Shown: one piece after another, positions 44,161-53,241 of the stretch
Position numbering within the stretch: position 1 is the stretch's first letter
How the letters are laid out: each line of letters begins with the position of its first letter
NCBI GenBank assembly: GCA_000783305.1
Contig: JROE01000008.1
Location: 294,204-358,203 of the forward strand
Length of the DNA stretch: 64,000 bases
Source of the DNA: Sphingobacteriaceae bacterium DW12
GTDB taxonomy: Bacteria; Bacteroidota; Bacteroidia; Sphingobacteriales; Sphingobacteriaceae
Direction of reading: 5' to 3'
Notes under the pieces: generated by a model
What the model saw: the letters and a program-made list of their open reading frames with translations, nothing else
Told to the model about the DNA's origin: nothing
Databases searched by the model: none
Program-made: the position numbers and the translations under genes

Positions 44161-44619
44161 TTATTCATCTATTACGTTTTTCCAAAAAATATAATCTGTT
44201 ACAAGTGGTTCTATTCCAATTTGTCTAAAATCAGTTGCTATCTGCCCCCTATGATAGGTCGAATGATTGATAACATGAAACAAAATATCACAAATCCTAT
44301 TTTCAAAGGGCTGTCCCTTCATGGTTCGATATGACACCATATTCTGTAGGTCCAAGTTGCTCAAGATATATCCCGTATTTCGAAAGTTTTCAGCGTCTAT
44401 CTCACTGAGGAGAAATTCAGAATGAATATCCCAAATATCGTATTGGATCGTGTTCCCCAACAGCCTCGAGTTCCAGATGTGATGAGCATTCAGTATATGA
44501 CAAAATAATCGCATAGACTTTGAATCACCTAAAGTTGAATTCTTAACAAAGATTGCTGACAACTGTTGATTATAATAATGGGAATAATCAAACAACGGCT
44601 TAAAAAATGTTGCATCCAT
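44161..44619 (-). CDS. DinB-like protein
   Basis: A 152-residue four-helix-bundle protein of the DinB type, with 'LFCHILNAHHIWNSRLLG' (about 37-54) and 'LFHVINHSTYHRGQIATDFRQIG' (about 113-135). Their histidines form the metal site of the family. DinB-like proteins are often thiol-dependent transferases, but the substrate is unknown. The ATG at 44619 (MDATFFKPLF) is chosen over an in-frame TTG at 44640. It is a single gene, convergent with the PUL. Confidence 0.8.
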   Translation of the reverse strand: MDATFFKPLFDYSHYYNQQLSAIFVKNSTLGDSKSMRLFCHILNAHHIWNSRLLGNTIQYDIWDIHSEFLLSEIDAENFRNTGYILSNLDLQNMVSYRTMKGQPFENRICDILFHVINHSTYHRGQIATDFRQIGIEPLVTDYIFWKNVIDE

Positions 44620-44954
44620 AGTACATACTTTTGTTTTCAAGCAAAAAAGATGAAATCATCCGATATTTATAGAATTTTTGGATAGAACATCTTATACCTA
44701 ATATCCCTCTTCATCCATCGTTGGGTATTTAAATCTCATTTGTAAATATAATAAATGAACCCAATCGATTGATGTCGATTTGATATTTAAAAATTCGAAA
44801 AATCTATTAAGTTTGTATTACATCCAATTAATGAGCATCATCGAGACAGTAAAGAATCGACTTTACTTCCTATGATATTTCAGAAATGAAGATAATAAAG
44901 AATATTTATCTGGCATAAATAATAGCAAATACTGACCTAAAACAAGATCCAAAA
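44620..44954 (+). promoter_or_regulatory. Intergenic region with a promoter for the phosphoesterase
   Basis: In this 335-nt A/T-rich gap TAAGTTTG at 44808-44815 fits TAnnTTTG; the nearest TTTG (44779-44782) is 25 nt upstream, longer than usual. The leader to the ATG at 44955 would be about 130 nt. Nothing else is recognisable. Confidence 0.35.
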
Positions 44955-45848
44955 ATGGGAATAAGATTTTTATTGATACCTATTCTGTGCTCGCTCTTGC
45001 ATAACATCAACTACGCGCAAGAAAAATCGACAAAGGTACGTTTAGGAGTAATAGCCGATCCACAATATGCAGACAAAGATAGTAAAGGTAGTCGCTTCTA
45101 TCGTAATTCTCTTTTAAAACTAGACACGGCTTCGGAGGTCCTAAATAATGGGAAAGTTGATTTTACGATCGTACTCGGTGATTTAGTTGATGTGGGAACA
45201 AAAGATCTTGAACCGGTACAACGACGACTTGCAAGACTACATTCACCAGTATACAATATGTTGGGCAACCACGACTTCGTAGATACTGAAGACGGCACTC
45301 AACTATACAAGGAGTTGGGCATGCAAGCCCCCTATTACGTTGTTGAGAAAGGCAATTGGACTTTTATTTTACTCAATACAAATGAACTATCCGAATATGC
45401 AACTAAGCTAGGCTCATCTGAACGGGAGGCGTGGAAAAATATGAACGACGGTCTAACATCGAAAAAAAGGAAGAATGCGCAACCCTGGAATGGAGGTGTA
45501 GGAAATAAACAACTCCAATGGATGGAAAAACAAATAAAAAAGGCGCAAAAAAAATCGAAAGATGTCATCATATTTACGCATCACCCTTTATTTCCCGAGA
45601 ACGGATTGGAAACTTTGAACAACAGGGAAATTCTATCCATAATTACTAAGTACACCAATATCCGCGCTGTAATATCGGGACATCATCACGAGGGCAATTT
45701 TGGAACTTATAAAGGGATTCCTATGGTTACATTGGAAGGTATGATCGAAACGGATAAGACAAATTCCTACGGTACTATAGACCTATATTCCAAAAGAATT
45801 GTGCTTACTGGTTACGGAAGAATGACATCGAGAGTATTTGAATTCTGA
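44955..45848 (+). CDS. Secreted calcineurin-like phosphoesterase, ADPRibase-Mn type
   Basis: A 297-residue protein with a signal peptide (about 1-21, ending NYAQ) and all metallophosphoesterase motifs in order: ADPQYAD (D-x-Q), GDLVD, LGNHDF, THHP and SGHHHE. The D-x-Q in place of D-x-H, followed by 'SRFYRNSLLKL', is the mark of the ADP-ribose/CDP-alcohol diphosphatase subfamily, which cleaves ADP-ribose, CDP-alcohols or cyclic ADP-ribose with manganese. The export signal places it in the periplasm, where the natural substrate is uncertain. Confidence 0.8.
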   Translation: MGIRFLLIPILCSLLHNINYAQEKSTKVRLGVIADPQYADKDSKGSRFYRNSLLKLDTASEVLNNGKVDFTIVLGDLVDVGTKDLEPVQRRLARLHSPVYNMLGNHDFVDTEDGTQLYKELGMQAPYYVVEKGNWTFILLNTNELSEYATKLGSSEREAWKNMNDGLTSKKRKNAQPWNGGVGNKQLQWMEKQIKKAQKKSKDVIIFTHHPLFPENGLETLNNREILSIITKYTNIRAVISGHHHEGNFGTYKGIPMVTLEGMIETDKTNSYGTIDLYSKRIVLTGYGRMTSRVFEF

Positions 45849-45999
45849 AATTATTCCTAAACACGAATATGGCAATCTTTTACATCAAACCTGTTGTAGT
45901 AATATGAAGGGAAGGCAAGCGTAGATAAAACATCGTAGGGTTTGCATTTCAATATAAAAAATAGAGCTATTGGGTGCCAAAACAGATTAGAACACGAAC

Positions 46000-46788
46000 T
46001 CAATTATCGAGCGTCAAACGCCATATATCCAAAGGACTCTGTTTGAAACGGGCACTTAGACGGCCGTTCGACTTGAAGGCTACCGTACTGACGTCTATTG
46101 CTGCAATCTGACTTCTGAGCTGGTAAGCATCATCAATTATTTCATCAACTTGTATGGAAGGTTTAAACCGTACATAGTGCCCGACTGGAATCCAACCTTG
46201 CGAAATTGTATACTGTACATCCTCACACTCTAATTCTTGGAGCAATTTGGATAGGAACGCAGCTTTAGGTCCAGCATTGGGCAGACCAACTGTATAAACT
46301 CCTGCACCATCTTTTTTATAGCCAGCGCGGACGAGAATCCCAAGAATATAAGAACGTTTTTGCTGTTCAGTAATAATCATATCGGATTTTATTGTGCCAG
46401 CATACACGGTGTCTCCAACCAATGAATAATTACCAGAAGGCTTATACTCAAAAAAACGATCTATCTCTTGTGAGAGTTTTGGAGAAAATAGGACGATTCC
46501 TTTTGGAGCAAAATTATTCTCTATATAAAGGTCTGGATATTGAGTTTTAAAAAGGTCCTGCATAAAGAAAGTATTTTTGAGTTCCTCTTTATAGAAGATG
46601 TCAACCTTTTGATAACTACGCTGCCCACGGGCAGGTACAAAACTGCGATCATACCCCATATACTCATCGAGCGTCCCTAAAAGAAAATTAAGCTTGTCGT
46701 ACTTATCTACATTGAATTGTGCATGCATAGGAACACAGAGGCACACAAACTGTATGATGATAAATAGGTATTTGAATAGAGTCGCCAT
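46000..46788 (-). CDS. Secreted protein of unknown function
   Basis: A 262-residue product with a signal peptide (about 1-23, ending MHAQ). The mature part begins FNVDKYDKLNFLLGTLDEYMGYD and is a mixed alpha/beta domain with no motif I recognise. It has no close operon partners and both flanks are non-coding. Codon usage and length look like a real gene. The function is unknown. Confidence 0.6.
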   Translation of the reverse strand: MATLFKYLFIIIQFVCLCVPMHAQFNVDKYDKLNFLLGTLDEYMGYDRSFVPARGQRSYQKVDIFYKEELKNTFFMQDLFKTQYPDLYIENNFAPKGIVLFSPKLSQEIDRFFEYKPSGNYSLVGDTVYAGTIKSDMIITEQQKRSYILGILVRAGYKKDGAGVYTVGLPNAGPKAAFLSKLLQELECEDVQYTISQGWIPVGHYVRFKPSIQVDEIIDDAYQLRSQIAAIDVSTVAFKSNGRLSARFKQSPLDIWRLTLDN

Positions 46789-47121
46789 AGGGGATAATAT
46801 TAAGTTAATAATGATAACTACACTCGTGAATAGCCTGCGTTAAATATACGTAATTTTTTTAATAACACAGACGATGGAAACTGCTACACCCCTGAAAATC
46901 AATTACATTATTCACTGCGTTTTACGTTCCCGTTTTCCCTAGACTCTTGATAGGCCTATTTTTTTTCTAACTGTTACTGGAGCCGGTGCTCCTCATCTAC
47001 TATGATATTCGCTTTACACCCGAAATAAAAGTCAATTTGCAAAATAATTGTCCTCCCTCTTGACATAGGGTTGTCACAGGTACATCTTAAATTTGATTAC
47101 ACAAATAAAAGCACAGAAATC
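46789..47121. other. Intergenic region without recognised elements
   Basis: The 333-nt stretch between two divergent genes is A/T-rich at both ends. I see no TAnnTTTG box on either strand, no strong hairpin and no coding sign; the only open frame starts with TTG and continues into the next gene. Confidence 0.4.
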
Positions 47122-47673
47122 ATGAAACAAGTATATCCTTGGGTATTTTTTATATTCCTACTTCAACCATTCACAGCCCAGTCGCAAATACGGACAAAAA
47201 CAAATAGAACTATGAACAATCAAATTATTAAAACGTTTAATGTAATCGGAATTTCAACCAGGACGACCAATGATAATGGAAAATCCGCAAAAGATATCGA
47301 GGCATTATGGAGTAAGTTCTGGAGCGAAGAGATTCAAAAACAAATTCCAAATGCCATAAGTGAAGAAATTTACGCCGTATATACCGATTACGAGACCGAC
47401 TTTACCGGGCCTTATACTACCATCATTGGTCTTCCAGTTCATACATTGGAGAACATTCCCGAAGGAATGATTGGGTTAACAATCGAAACAGCAACGTACC
47501 AGAAATTTGTTTCAAAAGGTAAAATGCCGGAAGCTGTTTTCAATACTTGGTTAGAAATATGGCAAAATACCAACTTAAATCGAGCCTATAAGGCAGATTT
47601 TACAATTCATGGAAAGAAATATTACGACGGAGATCAAGCGGAGGTCGAGACTTTTATATCTGTGAAAGAATAA
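47122..47673 (+). CDS. GyrI-like effector-binding protein, possibly exported
   Basis: A 183-residue protein. The C-terminal 150 residues look like a GyrI/AraC effector-binding domain: 'KTFNVIGISTRTTNDNGKSAKDIEALWSKFW', 'IYAVYTDYETDFTGPYTTIIGLPV', 'YQKFVSKGKMPEAVFNTWLEIWQ' and a final 'KKYYDGDQAEVETFISVKE'. The first 25 residues look like a signal peptide (MKQVYPWVFFIFLLQPFTAQS), unusual for this normally cytoplasmic fold. An internal ATG at 47212 (MNNQIIKTFN) would give the cytoplasmic form, so the start is unsettled. Confidence 0.7.
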   Translation: MKQVYPWVFFIFLLQPFTAQSQIRTKTNRTMNNQIIKTFNVIGISTRTTNDNGKSAKDIEALWSKFWSEEIQKQIPNAISEEIYAVYTDYETDFTGPYTTIIGLPVHTLENIPEGMIGLTIETATYQKFVSKGKMPEAVFNTWLEIWQNTNLNRAYKADFTIHGKKYYDGDQAEVETFISVKE

Positions 47674-47690
47674 CACCTTACTATTTGGCG

Positions 47691-47732
47691 CAAAAGTGAG
47701 CAGATAATAGGGAGGGAATTTGCCCACTTTTG
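47691..47732 (+). terminator. Possible terminator after the GyrI-like gene
   Basis: CAAAAGTGAGCA (47691-47702) pairs with TGCCCACTTTTG (47721-47732) with one mismatch. It begins 18 nt after the stop. The T run is inside the stem, so strength is uncertain. The rest of the 384-nt gap up to 48057 holds only the promoter at 47994-48024. Confidence 0.45.
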
Positions 47733-47993
47733 TGTTACTGACATACGACAAATGGGAAGTAGAGGAAGATTGGATTGCACTTGATCAAAGAGCTATACCC
47801 ATAAACTTATGGACTCCTTAGCTCCATCCAGTGGTCACAACCATATTTATTTTTGAAAGAACCCATTTACTTATTCTAAGAATTAATGCCAGTATACCCA
47901 TCAACAAACACAACAGGAAATAATAAAGGGTATGCATCCCCAAAAAAGGGGTGTCTTGTACTTTTCGAAAAAGACTTAGTAGATTACTAAAAC

Positions 47994-48024
47994 TTGTATT
48001 TGAAAGAGGTATTACCTAGGTTTG
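47994..48024 (+). promoter_or_regulatory. Predicted promoter of the class IV aminotransferase
   Basis: TTG (47994-47996), 20 nt, then TAGGTTTG (48017-48024) fits the Bacteroidota pattern. The transcript would start near 48031, about 27 nt before the ATG. Confidence 0.55.
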
Positions 48025-48057
48025 CCTGCACAAAAGTACACATAACACAAACAGGAC

Positions 48058-48888
48058 ATGCTAATTTCTCATGTGATTTTCAACGGAAAGCTAATTCCAG
48101 AGAGCGAAGCCCAATTATCCATTAATGACCTAGCGATTGTACGTGGATACGGCATTTTCGATTATTTTAAAACTGTTGCGGGTGTCCCAATTTTTTTGGA
48201 AGACAACTTAAATCGTTTTCATCAATCGGCCAATTTGATGGACCTGCCGGTTAACTACTCCAAAACGGAACTCAAAAGTCTAATCGACACGCTAATGCGG
48301 GCCAATGCAATGCCTGATTCGGGCATTAAACTGCTACTAACGGGAGGATACAGCGCAGATGGGTACAGTATCTCCGAACCGAATTTAATTATCAGCCAGC
48401 ACCCGCTGAAACGCAACATCACCTTAGAACAAGAAGGCTTAAAATTACTACCATTTGACTATCACCGCCCTTTCAGTCAGGTCAAATCGATTGATTATGT
48501 CATGGGGATAAAGGCCCTAAAAGCAGCGAAATCACAAGGTGCCGATGACGTGGTGTATGTACAAGATGGGTTAATCTCCGAATGTCCACGCGCCAACTTC
48601 TTTTTGATAAGTCCAGAGGGCAAACTGCTTTCTCCGGCCGATGACGTCTTACAAGGTATCACCCGTAAAAAGATTCTAGAGCTGGCGTCTACTGAAATAG
48701 ATGTGGAAGTCCGGGATATCAATTTACAGGATTTGAAATGTGCATCAGAAGCATTTATCAGCTCTACTACCAAAAATATAACACCTGTGACATCCGTATT
48801 GGGATATAAGGAATTTGCCCCACAGGCAGGACCTATTACTAAACGTTTGCAACGACTTTTGCAAAATTTGATTTACAAAAATGGATAG
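48058..48888 (+). CDS. Class IV aminotransferase (PLP-dependent)
   Basis: A 276-residue fold-type IV PLP enzyme. The catalytic lysine is Lys143 (FSQVKSIDYVMGIKALKAAKSQG), followed by 'VVYVQDGLISECPRANFFLISPEGKLLSPADDVLQGITRKKILELA', the standard substrate and cofactor-binding block. An early Arg (VRGYGIFDYFKT) fits the family. The group contains branched-chain, D-amino-acid and aminodeoxychorismate lyase activities, and the sequence alone does not decide between them. No signal peptide. It is a single gene with its own promoter. Confidence 0.85.
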   Translation: MLISHVIFNGKLIPESEAQLSINDLAIVRGYGIFDYFKTVAGVPIFLEDNLNRFHQSANLMDLPVNYSKTELKSLIDTLMRANAMPDSGIKLLLTGGYSADGYSISEPNLIISQHPLKRNITLEQEGLKLLPFDYHRPFSQVKSIDYVMGIKALKAAKSQGADDVVYVQDGLISECPRANFFLISPEGKLLSPADDVLQGITRKKILELASTEIDVEVRDINLQDLKCASEAFISSTTKNITPVTSVLGYKEFAPQAGPITKRLQRLLQNLIYKNG

Positions 48889-49027
48889 TGTTAAAAGCCC
48901 AAACTGTGATAGCGTCCTTAACATTATCAGTTTCTTCAGCAAGAACTTAAGATATGCAGATAAGCCGCACTATTGTGAGCTACCTAGGCAATCAATTGGA
49001 AAGCCTTACTTAAGGTAATCCAAACAG

Positions 49028-49062
49028 AAAAAAGGAACACTTGGGGTATCGCCAAGTGCTCC
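49028..49062 (-). terminator. Rho-independent terminator of the phosphoesterase-rich PUL
   Basis: On the minus strand GGAGCACTTGG (49062-49052) pairs with CCAAGTGTTCC (49044-49034) with one mismatch and is followed by TTTTTT (49033-49028). It lies 24 nt past the stop of the last gene at 49086. Confidence 0.8.
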
Positions 49063-49085
49063 CTTGAAGCTAATGAAACAGTCAA

Positions 49086-50615
49086 CTACTTCGTTACATT
49101 GACTAAAATCTCATCACACAAGATATTGGCGGCAACATCTTGGTTAGCTACCACCTTAATATAGCGCGCTTCCATATCGAAACTGTCGGCCAAAGCGATA
49201 TCAATCCAACAGTCATGACGATCATTCTTTGAAGCATGCATGACCACAGTTTTGACCTTTTCAAAAGTTTTCCCATTTGTCGAAACGTAAAAATCCACAG
49301 TATTAGGCAAAGCGATATTCGAAGGACGATATTGTAAAAATCTAGCAGCCAACGATCGTAGGGAGACCTGTTTCTTTAAATCAAGGACAAGGCTCATTTT
49401 TCCATTCTCAAAACCTACCCATTGGCTCTGTCTATAATCTTCCTGTCCAAGTCGAGAATCCGTCAAGCTACCGCTATTGTAGGTCTGGGAAGGCTTTGTT
49501 TCGTAAGTCACTCTAGCCCCTACTCCCTCGTGCTGCACGTCTCCTTTGAACGTCCTTTCCAGTAAAGGCCAACGTCCCTTACCTTGCTGCCATTCCGTAA
49601 AGTCAACGAATGACTGAGCCGACTCAATTGGTTGCCCGATAGGCATACTAGACTTGACATCGTCTATAATCCCATAGACCGAAAAGCTAATAACCTGCTC
49701 AGCTCCAGCCATGGAAGCGCCTACAATTTGGGATAAATATCGCGGGAAGGCTGCTGGAATCAAGGCGGATTCACGAGAGTTGTCCTCGCGCTCCCATGTG
49801 AAAGATTCAACATTTGACCAAAATTGAATCCCAGTCTCTTTATGTATCTGCCCTAGTTTTTTAAAATTGGCTTTCATCCTTGGTATAGGCATGGGTTCAC
49901 GTACACATCCGATCTCATCCTGATAAGCAATAATGTCTACTTTCAATTTTTTAATCTGTTCTGCAAACTTTGGATTGTCGATATCCGCATGGCAAATACC
50001 ATATGGGGATATCATAATTTTCTTATTGGGTGTCAAACTACGAGCCGTGATTGCCATTGCATTGGCAGCTTCAATAGCTTGCTCTGGAAGAATGGGTTCC
50101 ATGCTATCTTCAACTGGTAGGTACCAACCGTAAAAGGACTTATACTTACCAAAAAGCGTCGCCGTCTCTTGCATAATCTGCTGTTGGAGCATCTTGATCT
50201 TAGGATCGCGAATATTGTCATCTTGATCGATAGCCCATCCGCAGCTCATGAATACGTGCATATTGTGCTTATCCGCAGCTTCCATAATAGCCTCAACAGG
50301 GCTCTGTTGCCCCTCTGGATATGCTGGTGACATAAATTGAGATGGGTAAAAAGATTTCTGATCGTTGGCCACCGCCATAATGACAATATAAGAAAGTCCC
50401 ATTTGGGCGTATTCTGCCATCTTTGTTTTCCAAAACTCGGGCCTCATATAATCTACATGAGCCGGATTCATATACTTGTTCCGTACGTCCTGGTAAGGAA
50501 GATTAATCCAGCTTCCCTTCAACGGCTTTACGGTCTGTGCCTGAATCTGACTACCGAACAGGCCGAGTAATAACATAAGGAAGGAAAAGCATGTTCTACA
50601 AGAATATAATTTCAT
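49086..50615 (-). CDS. DUF4434 TIM-barrel protein with C-terminal discoidin-like domain
   Basis: A 509-residue secreted protein (signal peptide to about 26, ending QAQ). The DUF4434 barrel (about 30-340) contains 'AQMGLSYIVIMAVAND', 'PVEAIMEAADKHNMHVFMSCGW' and 'SFYGWYLPVEDS' with Glu169-Asp170, an acidic strand end that could be catalytic. The C-terminal part (about 350-505) resembles an F5/8 type C (discoidin, CBM32-like) domain, ending 'MEARYIKVVANQDVAANILCDEILV'. DUF4434 proteins resemble glycoside hydrolases but their activity is not known to me. It is the last gene of the PUL and shares its barrel signature with the gene at 59808-61220. Confidence 0.75.
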   Translation of the reverse strand: MKLYSCRTCFSFLMLLLGLFGSQIQAQTVKPLKGSWINLPYQDVRNKYMNPAHVDYMRPEFWKTKMAEYAQMGLSYIVIMAVANDQKSFYPSQFMSPAYPEGQQSPVEAIMEAADKHNMHVFMSCGWAIDQDDNIRDPKIKMLQQQIMQETATLFGKYKSFYGWYLPVEDSMEPILPEQAIEAANAMAITARSLTPNKKIMISPYGICHADIDNPKFAEQIKKLKVDIIAYQDEIGCVREPMPIPRMKANFKKLGQIHKETGIQFWSNVESFTWEREDNSRESALIPAAFPRYLSQIVGASMAGAEQVISFSVYGIIDDVKSSMPIGQPIESAQSFVDFTEWQQGKGRWPLLERTFKGDVQHEGVGARVTYETKPSQTYNSGSLTDSRLGQEDYRQSQWVGFENGKMSLVLDLKKQVSLRSLAARFLQYRPSNIALPNTVDFYVSTNGKTFEKVKTVVMHASKNDRHDCWIDIALADSFDMEARYIKVVANQDVAANILCDEILVNVTK

Positions 50616-50699
50616 ATATATTGGGGATTTGTTTTAAAATTTGTGTTCGCAATATACAACCCATATCACAGGTTATAAAGAATTGCATTTTGAAATTGA

Positions 50700-52046
50700 T
50701 TAATTAAGATAAAACCAACCTAATCCCTTTTCGGTATAGACCATTTTCCAATGATCTCCCTGTGCCTGCACCAGCGCTAATGGTACTACCGCCTCAGCTA
50801 AGACCTCCGCTTGTAGGGAAGCTTCTTTATAAAGTTTACGGGGCGTACGATCGAACAGATTTTCCTTAAGCCATATTCCATCTTTTTTGGAAAAAGCGTA
50901 TTCATAGGCCGTGTTGGTATAATAACCTGATTTCAAAGAGAAATCAAAAAAGCGTAACCACCACTCTGGGAATCTTTTTGCAACCTTAGGGTCACTATAT
51001 CCCAAGGAAACTATGTCTGCCTGAATACTTAAGGCAACCTTAGGATTGGCTGCTTGTATAGCTTTGGTCAAGGCAGCATATTCTTTAAGATAGTCGTACG
51101 GCAATTGGGGATCCAACCAATCTTGTGCCGATGTCTGCAAGACCATGACATCAGGCTGCACATCCTTCACCAACTGAATCATGTCCAAGCCGAAATGTTC
51201 TCGAATCTCAGCCATTGTGCCGTTGCGTACGCCCATACCCCATGCCGCATACAATACATCTGGCGCCACTTCCTTGACCGCAGCTTTTATCCTTTTATTG
51301 AATTGGAGAATGGCATCAACCCTAAAGTCTACCCATTTGTTGTAAAGTGTGATATCTTTTCGAATAAAATCAAAGGATAAAGTCGCTGAATTGCTACCTA
51401 CATATTTTTCTGTGAATTTTTTACGAGCAAAAAGGCTTATGTCTCCGTAAAAACCATTTCCGGCTAGCGTCTTCCATTCTGGAAAGTAGCTTTCTGCAAA
51501 TTCAACCCCTTCTATTTCATAATTCCGAAGAATCTGCTTTACCCTATTGACTTGCCAATCTACAAATTCGGGGCGATGAAAAGAGTAAAAACTAATGCCC
51601 TGACTTGGATAGGGTGTCAAAAACTCCATGTGCCATTCTTTTGGCAGTGTCGATGTACCATATATACAATTTCCCAGCAACATAATCCAAATACCAATTC
51701 CCTCCTTTTTTAAAGCGGCAAGATATTCGGGACGTAGCAGTTGGTCATTTTTGCTACCATCCCAAAAACCAGCGATAAAAAAATGAACAGATTTGATATT
51801 TGCCATCTTCAAATCGGCAATCAATCTTTCTGGCGAAATCTCCTGTTGATAGAGTACACTTGGATCGATTTGAATAGAGTTACCTTTTATTTTCTTCAAT
51901 TGGTCAGTTTCGACAAAAACTTGATTTGTGTGATCGTCATCACCCTCTCCCCCTGGCTTGTCTTTGGGGCTAGGTGGGGAGGTCTTACAACCGCATAGAA
52001 CAATAAGGTAAAGACAAGCTAATATTTTTAATAATCCAATTCGCAT
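50700..52046 (-). CDS. TIM-barrel lipoprotein, putative glycoside hydrolase-like
   Basis: A 448-residue lipoprotein (lipobox VLCGC, Cys20) with an acidic, proline-rich linker (about 21-42), then a predicted TIM barrel: 'LIADLKMANIKSVHFFIAGFWDG', 'LAALKKEGIGIWIMLLGN', 'YEIEGVEFAESYFPEW' (with candidate catalytic acids), 'RIKAAVKEVAPDVLYAAWG' and 'QLVKDVQPDVMVLQTS'. It resembles glycosyl-hydrolase-like 10 proteins in outline, but I cannot assign a family. The linker suggests surface display. It lies between the CE2-like esterase (21-nt gap) and the second DUF4434 gene. Confidence 0.6.
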   Translation of the reverse strand: MRIGLLKILACLYLIVLCGCKTSPPSPKDKPGGEGDDDHTNQVFVETDQLKKIKGNSIQIDPSVLYQQEISPERLIADLKMANIKSVHFFIAGFWDGSKNDQLLRPEYLAALKKEGIGIWIMLLGNCIYGTSTLPKEWHMEFLTPYPSQGISFYSFHRPEFVDWQVNRVKQILRNYEIEGVEFAESYFPEWKTLAGNGFYGDISLFARKKFTEKYVGSNSATLSFDFIRKDITLYNKWVDFRVDAILQFNKRIKAAVKEVAPDVLYAAWGMGVRNGTMAEIREHFGLDMIQLVKDVQPDVMVLQTSAQDWLDPQLPYDYLKEYAALTKAIQAANPKVALSIQADIVSLGYSDPKVAKRFPEWWLRFFDFSLKSGYYTNTAYEYAFSKKDGIWLKENLFDRTPRKLYKEASLQAEVLAEAVVPLALVQAQGDHWKMVYTEKGLGWFYLN

Positions 52047-52067
52047 AATCTAATTTTTTTAATGAAT

Positions 52068-53171
52068 CTATTTAATAAATCTATCTTCCATCTGCCAACC
52101 TGTAAAGGTAGAGACGTATGGAATCATAAACGTGGCCATTTTTTGATGTCCTGCGTATCCGGGATGCCACGCTGCTCCCATATCCGAGTCACTATTGATT
52201 ACCCCACGCAATGAAGCGGTCGCTCCTATATTTGGATCTTTTAGATCGGCAACCAAATTATTGATATATTGCTCTAATGCACCTCCTAAATAGGGAATAA
52301 CACATAGTATCTTTACTTTAGAGCCATACGCATGTTGCACTTGGTTGATAATACGTCTATAAGCTTCTTGAAACTCCAATTGAGAGGGATTAGGTAAAGT
52401 AGAAAAATCATTAATCCCCAAATTAATAACAACAAGATCAGGCTTGTACTGCGCAAAGGAGTAACGAGTTGATGTATCACTATTTAGCGTATTCATCATC
52501 GCATTTTTCATTGTATATGCCGACTGGGTAAGCGAATCTCCATAATTTCGGGCAGCTCCACGACCCGAATGCGCTATTAAAGCATAGTCAGCATCAAAAT
52601 AATCTGCGACCATGCGCGCATAAGTCTTGTTTGCATTTTCTGTAGCTACAGCAAATGGCTCGTCACGGTGCTTTCCATCGGTACCATATCCAACGGTGTA
52701 AGAGTCGCCGATAAATTCAATAAAACGACTGCGTTTGTTCAGGTACTGCTTGATAACAGCATCTTTCCCCACGACAAATTCATGAAGTGTCGTCCTGCCA
52801 AACTCTCCTTCGGATTTTTTCTGAACAATGATGTGATGAGCCTTTTTTTTGTGCAGCTTAGACACTAGCTGAACAGTCGTATCCCGGCTAGAGATCATGA
52901 TCTGATTTACCAACTGACCATCTGCAAAAACATTATAATAGCTTTCACCCGTATCAGAAGCTCGCATGGAACAAGATTCACCCGTGAGCATAAACTGAAA
53001 ATAGGTCCCAGGCCAATCAAATGTTACCTCTCCACCATCACCGATAAGTGTCCGCCCCACATAGGTGATACTAGCAGAATTGGCTGATATCTTCTTTGTT
53101 TTTCCATCTTGAGAAAAACCCGTGAGCGCGAGGGCCCAAATCATTAATATACTTATACATCTATGAACCAT
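52068..53171 (-). CDS. SGNH esterase with N-terminal jelly-roll domain (CE2-like)
   Basis: A 367-residue secreted protein (signal peptide to about 21). An N-terminal beta-sandwich (about 30-135, 'ITYVGRTLIGDGGEVTFDWPGTYFQFML') precedes the SGNH core with Ser157 in FIGDSYTVGYG, Asn in 'INLGINDF' and His336 in 'WHPGYAGHQ'. This two-domain layout is that of carbohydrate esterase family 2, which removes acetyl groups from glycans. It lies between a DUF5018 gene and a TIM-barrel gene in the PUL. A stem-loop separates it from the DUF5018 gene. Confidence 0.8.
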   Translation of the reverse strand: MVHRCISILMIWALALTGFSQDGKTKKISANSASITYVGRTLIGDGGEVTFDWPGTYFQFMLTGESCSMRASDTGESYYNVFADGQLVNQIMISSRDTTVQLVSKLHKKKAHHIIVQKKSEGEFGRTTLHEFVVGKDAVIKQYLNKRSRFIEFIGDSYTVGYGTDGKHRDEPFAVATENANKTYARMVADYFDADYALIAHSGRGAARNYGDSLTQSAYTMKNAMMNTLNSDTSTRYSFAQYKPDLVVINLGINDFSTLPNPSQLEFQEAYRRIINQVQHAYGSKVKILCVIPYLGGALEQYINNLVADLKDPNIGATASLRGVINSDSDMGAAWHPGYAGHQKMATFMIPYVSTFTGWQMEDRFIK

Positions 53172-53185
53172 AATTTTGTTAAATT

Positions 53186-53224
53186 GCTGCTTTATTCCTT
53201 GATCAACATCACGAATAAAGCAGC
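53186..53224 (-). other. Intra-operon stem-loop before the CE2-like gene
   Basis: GCTGCTTTATTC (53186-53197) pairs perfectly with GAATAAAGCAGC (53213-53224), loop 15 nt, with no T run after it on the minus strand. It probably stabilises the upstream message or reduces read-through. Confidence 0.6.
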
Positions 53225-53241
53225 ATAGTGAATTCGCTAAA

